The notes under the pieces were generated by a model. The model had not been told where the DNA came from. It searched no databases and saw only the letters and a program-made list of their open reading frames with translations. A DNA stretch of 64,000 bases from Cryphonectria parasitica EP155 (taxonomy: Eukaryota > Ascomycota > Sordariomycetes > Diaporthales > Cryphonectriaceae), in assembly GCF_011745365.1 (NCBI RefSeq), contig NW_024468909.1:5828001-5892000 (forward strand). The letters run 5' to 3'. The stretch's first letter is position 1. Every line of letters begins with the position of its first letter. The position numbers were made by a program, and so were the translations under genes. This document shows, piece by piece, positions 34,207 to 45,644 of this stretch.

Positions 34207-36381
34207 TCATCGCTGGCTTCTTGCTGAGCTCACCGAGTCTTGCCTTTCGTGCATGACAGGGCGGTCCTGCAGCCTCAGAGAATCGAGCCTCTTCTGGTTG
34301 TCTTCAGTGCCGTCATTGTCCGTTGTCTGGTTACCAACCTTCCCGTTCGTCTTCTGCTTGTTGGCCAGCTCCTGGATCGCAGCCCACTTGCGCTCTCTCT
34401 GATTCTCCCTCGCAGCGGCGCTATTCTGATGCTCAGTGTACTCCTGGGAACAGTCATCAAAGAGCTGGGGGTTGATTTCCATGAAGAGCTTCATGGCGTT
34501 GTAGACCATGCCATGGATTGTCCTGCCCGATTGTTAGCACAGGGCCACACGAAACGAAACAACAGACAGATCTCCTTACCGATTCCAGTGGCCCTTGGAA
34601 TTCTCGTACAGTGGTGCGAACATGATGGGAAGGATGATTTCCACGTTGTCGCTGACGAGATTGCAGAAGTACTCGTTGTTCCAAAAGTACAGAGCACGCT
34701 CTGCAACCTGGAAATGCGGGCTTGCCACCGACTTGGCCAGTTGATGGAACAAGGGCTCCTGAACCTTTGCGAATTCTGCCGGATCCATGACCTCAAAGAT
34801 GTCCTCAACCTCATTCAGAAACATGACTTCCTTGGTACTGTTGACCTTGGGCCAGTATCGCAGAAGGCCGAGCACCACCTCCTCCGTGAGGGACGCATCC
34901 TTCTCCAAGAACTGGACGATGCAGTAGGCGAGTTGCGGATGATACATACTCAGGCTCTTCGCTTTGTGCAACGGTATCAGGGTGCGGGTGAGGAACAGCT
35001 TGTGCTCCTCCTTCAAGGGAAGGGCGAAACCATTAATAATGGATCCGAGAATCTCAAGAAGTTCGGCCACCCCGTTGAACCTCTCCGTCTCGTACACGAA
35101 GTGGAAGAAGACATTGTTGATGGACCTGCGAATGAAGCTTCGCAGGTTAAGGAACTTGCCATATATCCGGTGCAAGGTCGTCTTGAGGAAATCTCTCTCG
35201 CGAGGGTCTTCCGAGTCAAACAGCTCAAGGAGGCGGAGGACAAATCCGTGGTCGATGTAGGCCTTGGCGATATTTGTGTTAAAATCCTGACTCTCGATGA
35301 AGCGCAAGAAGAATTCGTAGACGACCTGGATGTGCGGCCAGGCCACTTCCAGAACGGGCTCGTCTTCCTCCGGGTCAAAGGCCTCGCCCTGGGGGTTCAT
35401 GGGCGGGGGCAGAGGGCGGAAGAGGTTCTTGGAGAACATTTCGACAACTCTTGGGTACATCGGCTCGGTGATGACCTGCCGGTTATTAGCGACATAGTCG
35501 AGCAACTCGTGGAGCGCCAGCCGCTTGATCTCCTTTGACTTCATGTCGCCGCTGGCATCGTTGAAGTCGAAAATGACATTGCACTGATCAATCTTCTGCA
35601 TGAAGAGCTCTTGTCGACGGTTGGGCGGTACTTCGTGGAATCCGGGAAGCTTCTCCAGCTCGCGGTGCGGCGAGATATCGAATCGAGATGAATGCTGCCG
35701 CTTGGGTGTCCTGAGACCTTCAGGGACGTCCTTCGGTGTGGACGCAAGGCGATCGAACATCAAGGACTTTTGGCCGGCCTTGGGGGGCGCAAGGTCGTGG
35801 GGCATCGTCTCGGCGGCGCCAGGTGGGGGGACGTGCTATCGTTCAGAAACATGTCAGTCTTGCCGCATAGCTTAGAATAGATGTCCTTGGGATGGAGCTC
35901 ACAGGTGCACTGGGGCTGATGATGACGGTGGGCGGCAGGGTGCCGCGCTGGGGTGCAGCTCCATTTGCAGGCTGGGGCGAGCCACCACCAAATGCGCCGG
36001 CTCCCTGAGCAGATGTCATGTTGCTGAGCGGTGACTGCCCTGCGGCGCCTGCACCGCCTTCATTTGTTCCAACACTATTCGGAGGGAGAGGCTTGTTCCG
36101 GATGTCGTTGAGAGTCGACGTGGAGGACGAGGGAGTGATCGTTGGGGAGTTCTGGCTAGCCGAGCCACTGTTGGGGGAAGCGGTACCGTCTTTTGAATCC
36201 TTCTTCTTGGAAGACTTGTTCGAGTCCTTCCCGCGCGAGAGCTGCAGTCGGGGCTGTCATTAGCGTGTCGCGGGCGGTCTGACTTGGAGGGTACAGCAGA
36301 AGCGCTATAGGAACGCAGCAGCAGAAGCTCAAGTCCAGGGCGCGTGGGCTTACTTACGACTCTCTGGCTGAAGCGCTTCAT
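34207..36381 (-). CDS. RTS1: PP2A regulatory subunit B56 (Rts1/ParA)
   Basis: Four exons: 36381-36358, 36241-35903, 35835-34580 and 34522-34207, giving 644 residues. The 24-base first exon encodes MKRFSQRV. Exon 2 encodes a Ser/Pro/Gly-rich, probably disordered N terminus beginning [15 protein letters not shown]. Exon 3 holds nearly all of the B56 HEAT-like repeat domain: [80 protein letters not shown] and [17 protein letters not shown]56 recruits PP2A to LxxIxE-type substrates and acts in chromosome cohesion, stress signalling and septation. The C terminus is charged and Gln-rich. The domain is complete with no breaks. Confidence 0.95.
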
Positions 36382-38348
36382 CTTCGAAGACAATTGCTTC
36401 TCTGCTAAAGATGGTCAGTAACGTCGCCGCCAGTGATTGTTTCACGTCGTAGCCGGGCAGAAGGGGTGTTAGGTGGAAGGAGAGAGCGGGGAGGGGGGAG
36501 GGGGGGGCCGCGAGCAATCCCGGGCGCGGGCGCACCAGGCTGGCCAGGAATGTGTTCGTTGGACAAGCTTATATCCAGTGATCGGGAGCTGTGAAGCCAG
36601 AGAGGAGAGGGGGGGGGGGCAAGGATGGGCGATAAGTGCTGAGGACTATCTACCTGTTCAACCTCGCAGAGTAGCAGGGAACGGCGGTAGCAGCCTTGAC
36701 GACGGATCAAAGGGGGTTTGGTCCACGTCCAGGCCAGTCTCGCTGGTTTGTTCTTCGAGGGAGCTGATGATGTTGACGGGTGACGGGCAGGGCGGCAAGG
36801 CGTGAGAGCAATGCTCAATAACCAATTCGCCAGCCGAAAGGTGAGTTGATGCGCGACAAGGGGACCTTCCGCGACGACGATGCAAATGAAGCTTCGATTC
36901 AGAGGCCAAAGGCTCGGAGGAGTGAGGTCGTGATTCAAGGAAGGGTCGGCGACAGGGGTTCGTCGTAAGCGGGAAGCAGGATGATTTGAGGAGGTACAGT
37001 AGCAGCAAGTTCCGGCCCGTAGATGATTCGCCAGGGGTCAGGTAAGGGCTGGTGGTAGGCAAGTTCTGGGCGAGGTAGGTGGGTAGGTATGGGAATGATC
37101 ACAGCCCCCGAGCGACGTCGTTGTGTGGGTAGGTCGCGAAGACAGGTGAAGCGTGCCGCGCGCAGGGTGCAGGCGCGCAAGTATTATTTACCGTTGGATG
37201 ATGACGAGCCGTTGGCGTCTTGGGGGCCTCTGGAGGGCATCCGTGGCCAATTGGGCAAGCACCTGCAGGAGACGGAGGGTGCCTCTGAATTTCTCCAATC
37301 CGATGGAAGAACGTTGATCTTCTTGGGTGGAAGGCAAGTTGAAAGACGGTCTCTTCGTGTAGTGGAGGGGAATAGGAAGGGAGCGAAGCAGGATCAGGTT
37401 GTGGTCGGTCGAGGCTGAGTTGAGGGTGTGCAATAAGGACAGGACGTTCAAGAGACTGTACTGTATAGTACAGTATTTGGCGTGTCGATTGATGCCGTAA
37501 CGACGACCCAGGTTCCATCAGCTCCTGGTTGGGGTGGTGCGGCGCTGGGCCATTCGCTTCTAGGTTGGTGCCAGGCTTGGTCCATTTCGTGTGGGGCTCA
37601 GGTGGGAGTGTGCAGAGTGCATTGCATTCCAGGCTTGGTTGATCATTTGACTGGGTTGACTTGGCCAAATTACTGATGCATGGACCGGGGGACGGGGGAG
37701 CTGCTGAGCCGTGAGGGTCTGCCTGGGCCTTAGCTAGTCCTAGTCCTATTGCTCAACCAGCCGTACCTGCTTTCCGCGTAACACGCCCCAGTGGTGCGCC
37801 TAGCCAGATGAGATGGGCGAAGCAGGAACTTGTTCTAGTGGCAGCATCGACCCTGCAGGGCCAAACTTCTCCTCTAGCCGGGAGGGGCTGATGCGCTAAA
37901 ATTAGAGCCTGACTCCAGCAATTCGAATGTACAAGCCACTGGGCCAGTAGGCTGACGACTGGTCGCCAGCTGGTGGGTTCAATATCAGACAGGCCTGCAG
38001 CACCCCAGTGAATCACCGGTACCTCTGCATGAAGAAGATCTGGCAGACGCACGGGTGTTATTGTCTTACTTCTTGTTGTGTCTTTCTTGTCTTTATTTCT
38101 TATCCTACAAGCAGACATACCCTTGTCAAAAAGAGGACCGTCAAACAGGAAGTGACTACTCCACAAATCGTTTCTCGCCTCTCGCCTCTCGCCGCATACC
38201 CTCGCTCCCAAATGTGAAGTGGGCACTGCTTAACGAATCACCGCTTTCAGCAAGGTATCAAGGGCCTCAAGCAACCATAAGCATATCGTTCAGGTCATAT
38301 TGAAATAGAGATAGGCTCTTTATACCTCGTCACAGCCTTGCCTTCAGC
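36382..38348. other. Divergent upstream region RTS1/TFC1
   Basis: Nearly 2 kb. The part next to RTS1 is pyrimidine-rich in sense with an 11-base poly-C run (plus strand G at 36609-36619), consistent with a long 5' leader. Pro/Ser-rich minus ORFs (36938-36405 and 37668-37099) look like translated leader rather than genes. Confidence 0.5.
36609..36619 (-). repeat. Poly-C (sense) tract in the RTS1 leader
   Basis: Eleven G on the plus strand, about 230 bases upstream of the RTS1 start. Confidence 0.85.
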
Positions 38349-40628
38349 ATGCAGGCAATGGATATTACCGATGTCGAGGAGAGTGAGGCAGCTTTGAGCC
38401 AGGAATCAGACTCAACCTCTTCTTCGATTGATGATGAACAGGATGAGCAGGAGGATCGAGATGAGCCAGATGAGCCAGATGAAGATGCCGAGCAGGAGGA
38501 ACAGGAGGAGCAAGAGGAGCAAGAGGCACCCCAGGCCCCTGCCTTCAAGATCCCCTCAAGGACCATCTCTGCTGTCGAGCACCCGTTCCTGATTATGGAC
38601 GTTGACAAAGGCCTGAAGACGTTTGGTCCCAATCCACAGTTTCAAGCCGTAAGCTGCATTTCATCGGTCCCTTCTTAAGAGTATGATGGTGACTCTCCGT
38701 CCAGGTCCTGGATGCCGGAAACCCTCAGCTTTCCGTGCCCATCTATCTTCACCCTCAAGATCCCACTTCGCGACCAATGATGTCTCACTACGCTCCATCT
38801 CACAATGTCGTTTTCAAGATTACGGTGCCCAGAAGGACCGGGCGCAAACGCAAACGGGGCAGCGATGAACCGTGGCAGGGGGATGTTGATGAGCTCACCG
38901 AAGGACTGGACAAAAGCTCTTCCCCAGCATTCAGATCGAAAGCTCAACTCGATGAGCCCAAATCCCTGCGGAGAAAGTTACAGGACAATGCCGGTAAATA
39001 CCAGGCTGAGGCTGTGGGAATAATCAAACATACTCATCGATACCGCGGCATGGTCGACTTCAACTACTCGATGAAGAACAACGCTTTCATGAACAATTTT
39101 ACGGAGAAGATCATGTCAGGCGACGGTATGGTCTTTTGTTTCTTTGTTCTTTTTCTCTTTACTTTCTCTTCTCTCCTACTGGTGCGTGGTAATAATGCGC
39201 TGACGCATGCTGCTTGGCTTAGTATCGAAATTCCGACAATTCTCTGTTCGACCTGGAACAGACACATCCACAAATCAAGATATTGTCGCACCACCGCTGA
39301 TGACACAAGTTTCCATTCCTTACTACTATCACTACTCTCAAAATCCCTACGTGAGGGCGGTCAACAAAGACGACGGCGGGTTCGAAATGGTCAACACCAC
39401 TGCCAAAGTCAAGTCCGTCGGCCACTTCATTGGCATACGGGATCCCATTCCGCCGGCCCCCTCTGGCCGGCCAAACGTCAGGGACCCTCTGTTCGACGAT
39501 GTCGTACGCGCTATGAGGGTGTGCATGGAAGAACGGCCAGTCTGGACACGACGATCCATTATCAACCGGCTTGTGACCCTCGCATACGACCCCGATCACC
39601 CGGAGAAGCGAATTCCAGCGAATTTATCCCAGCAGATCGTCAAGAACGCAATCCAGTTCGCAGGCTACCAGTTCAAGGGCGGGCCATGGCGCGATGCCCT
39701 GGTGAAATACGGTTATGACCCCAGGGCAGATCCTTCCAGCCGCATTTACCAGTGCCTGATATTCCGGCTTCGACGGCTCGAGATCGGCATGATGGGTGAG
39801 ATGTGGCAGGAGATCCGCAAACGCGACCTCGCGGGCGTCAAGGGGACGATCGACGAGAATTCCGAGTCGCACATGTTTGATGGGAAGAAATACAGCGAGG
39901 ACGGTAAAGTCTGGCAGGTATGCGACATCACCGACCCGCTGTTGGTGAGACTGCTTGCTGATGCTCCTGTGCGGCCCACATGCGATATTGAGGGGAGCGG
40001 CTGGTATCATCGGGGGCTGTGGGCCAAGGCTCGGGCAATCATGAAGTGCAAGATGCGCGCGATCCAATTCGGCCGCGAGCTGCACGATAGCGACTTCGAA
40101 TCCGCGCTCCAGGCCCGTGATGCGACGCCTGACCTGGACACAGTCAAGAGCATCGCCATCCCGACACCAGACCTGAAGCTGACCGAGGCGGAGTGGGAGC
40201 TGGTCAGGGGCAAGAAATACAAGACTGTAGGCCGGCAGCGCAAGGATAAACGCTCGGCGTATCTCTTTCCGAGCAACAGAACACCCAAGAGACTCAAGAA
40301 GACGGGTCTGGCTCAGTCGCAGCCGCCAGAGGGCGACGGTCGCGAGGCCGCTGCCGAGGACGAAGAAGTCCTGCAGACAGTTGAGGATGAGAACGGCATT
40401 AATCCTGGTCTGCCGAGCGACTACGAAGACGGCAGCGAGTATGACGAAGATGAAATGGATGATGATGATGAAGAGTCTGAGGAAGAAGACGATGGTGAGG
40501 ATGATGAGAACCTGGCTGAGCATCTTCGACTCGCGCGCTACGATTACAGTGATATCGAGCAGGGAGATGATGATGAGGAGCCACAGGATGACGAAGATGA
40601 AGGAGAGGGAGGTGGGCTGAACCATTAA
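38349..40628 (+). CDS. TFC1: TFIIIC subunit tau95 (Tfc1/GTF3C5)
   Basis: Three exons: 38349-38648, 38705-39125 and 39223-40628, giving 708 residues. An acidic N terminus (Glu/Gln-rich, about residues 30-60) precedes the dimerisation barrel (HPFLIMDVDKGLKTFG, PIYLHPQDPTSRP, NVVFKITVPRRTGRKRKRG). The C-terminal half is the winged-helix DNA-binding region (YRGMVDFNY, RPVWTRRSIINRL, GPWRDALVKYGYDPR, IYQCLIFR, CDIEGSGWYHRGLWAKAR). A long Asp/Glu tail ends the protein. Tau95 with tau131 and tau55 forms the tau-A lobe of TFIIIC, which binds the A box of tRNA genes and recruits TFIIIB for RNA polymerase III. Acidic tails at both ends are typical; the yeast tail is autoinhibitory for DNA binding. Confidence 0.93.
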
Positions 40629-40929
40629 TAACCTTACCAATGCTATTTATTATTGTGGCCATACTGTCTGCGTGCATCAAAAGTTTCCAGTCAAAGAATT
40701 GAGATCAATGGCACCAGGTAAGGTCATAATTGTGCAATCCAAAGGATTGGAATGGCAGACGCTCCTCATAATTCGTGCCTGTATAAGTGAGATGCCTGCG
40801 CAACCACATTTCTTGCCTCTCCTGATTTCTCTAGAACAACAAATAGCAATCCGTCTTGGTCCCAAATCCCCACTTCTGTGGCCTCTTATTCATAGCCTCT
40901 CTCGCTTGTCTTCATCTCTACTTCCTTTC
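40629..40929. other. Convergent 3' region
   Basis: 301 bases between TFC1 and the Bcs1-like gene. AT-rich after TFC1. No gene seen. Confidence 0.5.
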
Positions 40930-42855
40930 TCACTGCACTTGCAGAATCTTTGTCTTGCTCGCCTTCTGCTTGAGCATGCCCTCTACCCATACTCCCACTT
41001 CCTCAAGCGCCTTCCGTGGGTTCTTCTTCCTCTTCAGCAAGAATCCTTGGAGTTCTGCGGGCGAAAACTGTCCGTCGGGGATCTTCTCGGCGAACTCTGC
41101 GGCGATGATCTTCAGCTCGTCAAAGGTCAAGTCGAGCCTCTCATCATGCAGCACTTCGCTCGTGGAGACCGAGCCGCCATTCTGGAGCATTGGTTCTGAC
41201 TCTTGGGGGTAGCCATTAGCCTTCTCGGACTTCTCGTCCGGGCTGGCATGTCCGTTGGCTTTTGAAGCGTGTCCGTTGGCAGCAGCAGTATGCTTATGCT
41301 TGGAGTCCGCCTCGTACATGCGTTCAAAAAGTTCCCTGGCTTGCTCCTGCGTCGCATTCGTGAAAGCAACCTGCAGGTCCACCCGTCCAGGTCGGATGAG
41401 GGCATCGTCCAGCGTCTCGGGTTTGTTCGTGGTCATGATCAGCACCCGGCCCTCGTGTGAGGCGACACCATCGATAGCGTTGAGCAGGCCGGACAGGGAG
41501 ATGCCTTTCTTGTCCTCGTTGAAGGGCTTCTTGAGCTCACGCGCCAGGTCCGACACCTTCCAATCGTTAGCTCCGCCTCGCTCTCCGTCGCCACCGTCCC
41601 CCTTGCGCTTCCTGCCCCCACTCCGACCCGGCTCGCCGTTGTTGTTCTTGGTGGGCTCGTCAGCAGCCTTCTCGTCATCCTGTTCCTCATCCTTTGGCCT
41701 GGTCAAGCCCGCCGTGTCGATGTCCTCAAGGAGGACAACACATCGCCTAGGCAGGGAGTTGAACAGCGCCAGCAGGTCCTCCTCCGTGAGCGTCGGCTCC
41801 AAGAGGCTGATGACGAAGATGTCGAGTCCGAAGACACCCGCCAGCGCAAAAGACAAGCTCGTCTTGCCCGTACCCGGCGGGCCGTGGAACAGATAGCCTC
41901 TCCTCAGCGGGATACCACGGTTCGCATACCAATGAGGCGTGGCAGGGTGCAGGTACTCGTTGATATCGGCCAAGACCTGGATCTTCTGCTTCACATCCAG
42001 CACGACCGTCTTCATGGGCCTGACGGGCCTCTGTGCGACCTGTGCCCACGCTCCCCTTCCGAACCGCCGGTTACCGAGCGCACTGGGCCTCTTGACGGTT
42101 GTCTTGGAGTGGTGATCGCTGTAATAGTTCTCCTTGGCCTTCTGCAGCATGCGCTTGATCGGCTCGGGACTGCGGCCGAAGCAGGAGATGGTCAGGTTCT
42201 CCCGGTCCTTGAACATGCCACTCCCGCTGTTCTCGTCGTCCATGAATGACTCCTGCTTTCTGGTGAGGCGAAAATAGTTGCCCTCGAACCAAAAGGCGTG
42301 GACGCCCAGGGCAGGGATGAAGCGTGGCGGCATCTTGGCCTCTTCATTGCTGAAGTTAAGATAGACGCCCCCGCCGTCGGCGGAGATGCGCGTCGAGAGG
42401 ACCTCGGCCTCGTCTTCTCCTTCCCAGGCAGTCTTGCTGACGGTCTCGGCTGTGAGGGCACGAGAGTTCACGAGGTGAGGCTGCGCAGAGAGCCACTTCA
42501 TCAGGTGCATAAAGATCTCGTCGCTGGACGAGACGTGGATGGAGGAAGTGAGGTAGTTGCTGACCAGCTGCTGGACGGTAGTGAAGAGCTGCCTCCATAT
42601 GCGATTAGACGCCCAGAGGAAGCCCAGAAAGCTAAGAAATACGGTCGGGTCAACGCCTATGCGGGTGCCGATCGTCTGGTGTAGGAGCATGAGGACCTGG
42701 ACAATGGGGTTGCGTGCGCCCAGCAGGGCGATGATGGATTCGAGGCCAGGGGTTGCTGTGATGTTGCCCGTCATATTGTCGCTGAAACTTCCGCCGCCGC
42801 CGCCGCCGCCACCGCCGCCATGGCCGAGGCCACGACCTAGAGATTTGAAGTCCAT
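40930..42855 (-). CDS. Bcs1-like AAA ATPase, mitochondrial
   Basis: Single exon, 641 residues. After a ten-glycine run at residues 13-22 comes a hydrophobic segment (about 68-82) and the BCS1 N domain, then an AAA module: Walker A HGPPGTGKT (324-332), Walker B VVLLEDID (373-380), sensor-1 MTTN and the second-region-of-homology arginines (IRPGRVD). Bcs1 proper translocates folded Rieske protein across the mitochondrial inner membrane. Fungi carry several paralogues of unknown substrate, and this longer form is more likely one of those. A charged insert of about 60 residues (386-446, with KRKGDGGDGERGG) splits the AAA core after Walker B, and a second Ala/Asn/Lys-rich insert lies near residue 520. 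The catalytic residues are intact. Confidence 0.9.
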   Translation of the reverse strand: MDFKSLGRGLGHGGGGGGGGGGSFSDNMTGNITATPGLESIIALLGARNPIVQVLMLLHQTIGTRIGVDPTVFLSFLGFLWASNRIWRQLFTTVQQLVSNYLTSSIHVSSSDEIFMHLMKWLSAQPHLVNSRALTAETVSKTAWEGEDEAEVLSTRISADGGGVYLNFSNEEAKMPPRFIPALGVHAFWFEGNYFRLTRKQESFMDDENSGSGMFKDRENLTISCFGRSPEPIKRMLQKAKENYYSDHHSKTTVKRPSALGNRRFGRGAWAQVAQRPVRPMKTVVLDVKQKIQVLADINEYLHPATPHWYANRGIPLRRGYLFHGPPGTGKTSLSFALAGVFGLDIFVISLLEPTLTEEDLLALFNSLPRRCVVLLEDIDTAGLTRPKDEEQDDEKAADEPTKNNNGEPGRSGGRKRKGDGGDGERGGANDWKVSDLARELKKPFNEDKKGISLSGLLNAIDGVASHEGRVLIMTTNKPETLDDALIRPGRVDLQVAFTNATQEQARELFERMYEADSKHKHTAAANGHASKANGHASPDEKSEKANGYPQESEPMLQNGGSVSTSEVLHDERLDLTFDELKIIAAEFAEKIPDGQFSPAELQGFLLKRKKNPRKALEEVGVWVEGMLKQKASKTKILQVQ

Positions 42856-44777
42856 TCTGAGGTCTGTCGTGGAGAGAGACGTGCACAGAAAGATGACGAG
42901 TCCTTACCGTGTTTGTGGGGAAAGGGCGTTTAGAACTCTGCCCTGATATTGTGAATATCTGACGATCTACACAAAGGTCTAGTGACAAATGTTGGCACCC
43001 GTCTTTACCTCGTAAAACTTCGTCTCTTACCACAATCTTCGTAAAGAAGGCTTGAAGTAATGGGATGACCAGATCAAAGAGAGAAGAAGAAGAGAAAAAG
43101 GAAGGAAAATTGAAGGTTGATATAGGGAAAGAGTGAGGCAGCCTTCAGTGATCACCATGTATGTGGCAAAACGTCACTCACACCCACTAAAAGAGTGGGT
43201 CTACAGCACTATTTAACGGGTCCTGGTGTAAGTGGTACGTATTTGGTACTCAGCCAGCCAGTGAGCTGCCTGAGCTAAGTACTTTACCTAGCTACAACTC
43301 AACAAGCGCGAAGAGGAACTGCCGTGCAGTGAAATGTACAAATGCACACTCTACGATAAGAGTCATAGTTATATTATGGTAGCCACAGAAACATCGATCG
43401 TCCAGGTATGGGAGGCAGGGCAGTGAGCGGTGTGACACTGCCTCTCAAAGCTTTGCATTCTTTTTTTCCCACAAACCCCGCTCGCGTTGCCTGTTTTGAA
43501 AATCGAAATGAATGACATACACACATACATACATACATACATACAGGGGAAAAAACACGAGCATTGCAAGGCTCTGCTATCAAGTGGTAATTTTAGCGAG
43601 CAAAAGATGACTCTTTCTCTTTTCCTTTTTCGTCTGCCTACGCGGCTCTTGTCGGATGGTGGCGGCGTTTACGGGAGCTATGCAACCCGACGTACGCACC
43701 AGAATTCAGGTTCGCCCAGCGTAATGCACTGCTGTAGTGCTTCCAAAACGGCTGCTGTGCATAAGCTCCGTGAAGCATATGTAAGCCGGCAGACCGACAC
43801 GTCATAATTTTTGGGTCTCGTGTTGTGTTGGTAAGAGGCCAAAGTGCACAAATCGAGTCTCACTATTTAAGAGTCTTTATGGAGGGTTCAGTGCAGGCAG
43901 CAATCGGGGTTTAATTAGTCTAGCGACGACCTTTGGTTCTGGATCCGCTCCTCGATATGCTCACCGTTTTTTCTTCTTCTTCCCTTCAGGTTTTCCTTCT
44001 CCAAGACTCGTTGGTGTTCTCAGAGGAGCCAGAGGGGGCGGGGGCATAATGGAGAATGCGTGAAGGGTGGATCAATTATACGCAGGCAGCACCAAGTCGA
44101 TATGTATAAGCAACATCCGAGTTCCGCTCCAACACTCTCAACACTGATATCGACATCCACCTGTGTACCCTTCACAGCCTTGCGCCTAAATTACAAGAGA
44201 ATGGAGGAGAGAGAAAGAAAAGGATCGAGGGAATCTCATAGGCGAACCTCGTCTTATGCGTCAGGAGAACTGAGCTGCCCGACTAATCCATCCCGTCTTA
44301 TTGACAAAAGCTGTGGGCCTCGGTGCCCAGAGTTTCACCGCGACACCGCGCTCTCACTGCTATCAGCACTACGAGATGAGCTTTGTATGGTCACAAGGCT
44401 GAAGGAATATAGGCGAGCGATGTCCCGCGGTTTGATTCGGCCAGCCGAGCCGTCCGCAGTGGCTAACATACAGTGAGACTCGGTCCCAAGATGTGTACCG
44501 GTACCCCCCTCCCAGAATGAAGCTGTATCGGCTTCGGCGCAATATCGTTCCAGGAAGTGAAAGTATAAGTATTAGACCTGTGGTTCGCCTTCATGATTGT
44601 CTCCCGTCGTAACCATGCCACCCCATCCACACTCATATCTTCTTTCGACTGTCAAGACACCGACGACACCTATTCCTAATTCCAGTACCACGCTCAGCTT
44701 GGCAGTTTCACACCTAGAACAGATTCAAGAAGAAGAAGAAGAGTAGTAAAGATAAAAGAAAAGCAAGAAAAGACATC
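42856..44777. other. Gene-poor divergent region
   Basis: 1.9 kb without a supported gene. Contains a CATA microsatellite near 43516-43545. A plus ORF at 44060-44476 has no ATG at its upstream end and no family features. Confidence 0.5.
43516..43545 (+). repeat. (CATA)n microsatellite
   Basis: About seven tetranucleotide units, slightly imperfect at the 5' end. Confidence 0.85.
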
Positions 44778-45068
44778 ATGACTGTCTACGCCGTTGTTCT
44801 GCTCAAGATCCACGACCGAGAAAGATATCAGATCTATCAGGACGGTGTCATGCCGTCCATCACCAAGAACGGAGGCAAGATTGTGGCTTTTGATGAGGAT
44901 CCCAAGGTCATCGAGGGCGACTGGCCCTACAACCGCAGTCTAGTGCTGTCATTCCCGAGTGCTGAGGATCTCAACAATTGGTACACCGCGCCTGAGTACC
45001 AAGCCTTAGTCCCGCACCGCTGGCAAGCCTCGACCGGTCAGCTGGCTGTTCTGCGCAGTTTCGAATGA
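44778..45068 (+). CDS. DUF1330 small dimeric alpha/beta-barrel protein
   Basis: A single-exon gene of 96 residues matching the DUF1330 family in length and pattern: the opening VYAVVLLKIHDRERYQIYQ, the GGKIVAFDEDPKVIEGDWP core, LVLSFPSAEDLNNWY, and a final PHRWQASTGQLAVLRSF. The family adopts a ferredoxin-like dimeric barrel, usually without an assigned reaction. Bacterial and fungal copies are often small stand-alone enzymes or ligand binders. The A-rich leader before the ATG (aaaagacatcATG) is a good fungal start context. It stands alone in a gene-poor stretch. Lack of introns and the wide bacterial spread of the family leave ancient horizontal transfer possible, but nothing in base composition shows it. 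Confidence 0.85.
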   Translation: MTVYAVVLLKIHDRERYQIYQDGVMPSITKNGGKIVAFDEDPKVIEGDWPYNRSLVLSFPSAEDLNNWYTAPEYQALVPHRWQASTGQLAVLRSFE

Positions 45069-45644
45069 GTTACTCCATCTCCGCCTACCTTTCGGCATAG
45101 TGTTGCAGCAGAAGGGATTTTGAGTCAGGATACAGGCATGGCAAGCGATATGAGAGTAGGTGCTTGTGAAGCTGAGGGAGGAGATCGATGAGGGACGGGA
45201 AGGGGGGGGGGGGCTTGTTTATGAGAATGCATGGCTCCATAGAATCTCATCTCCAAAGGGTTTAGACAGAGGCAATGATATGCGCCTGTGGATTAAAATC
45301 TCCCCTCAGATCCTCATTTAATATGTATTATTCTCCTATTTCAGTTTGACATTGCAAGGTCCGGCCCAGATGGTCATGCAGCAATGCACGGTGCCAAACT
45401 CTACCACACCCAACTTTCCGATAGGTACAGAGAATTTCGCAACCCGCGACCGCTCAGTGCGATATTTCAAAGCGGCCGCACATATAGAATGAACAGGCCA
45501 AGAAAAGGCTCATTATCAGGACCAGGGGACAGGGATACCGACATAACAGGCGACCGAGCGTAGCACTGCAGCTCAATTCATCTAGGGTACTTTGTTCGAG
45601 TGGGCCATAAGACTAGAGAAAAGACGGTTTAACCATGAACATTC
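45069..45644. other. Convergent 3' region
   Basis: 576 bases. Contains 12 consecutive G at 45202-45213, here G in the sense of the DUF1330 transcript. No gene seen. Confidence 0.5.

Noticed and set aside
34240..35538. 432-codon plus-strand ORF
   Set aside because: It lies antisense to the B56 exon 3, does not resemble any family, and its openness follows from the codon bias of the real gene.
37099..37668. 189-codon minus ORF upstream of RTS1
   Set aside because: Pro/His-rich composition typical of translated leader; no domain and no splice link to RTS1.
39624..40640. 338-codon minus-strand ORF with hydrophobic segments
   Set aside because: Antisense to TFC1 exon 3; apparent hydrophobic stretches mirror the Asp/Glu tail.
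43516..43545. Array-like short repeats (CRISPR?)
   Set aside because: Simple tetranucleotide microsatellite without spacers, in a fungal genome.
44060..44476. 138-codon plus ORF
   Set aside because: Its first codon is GTG; internal ATGs give short low-complexity peptides without family features.
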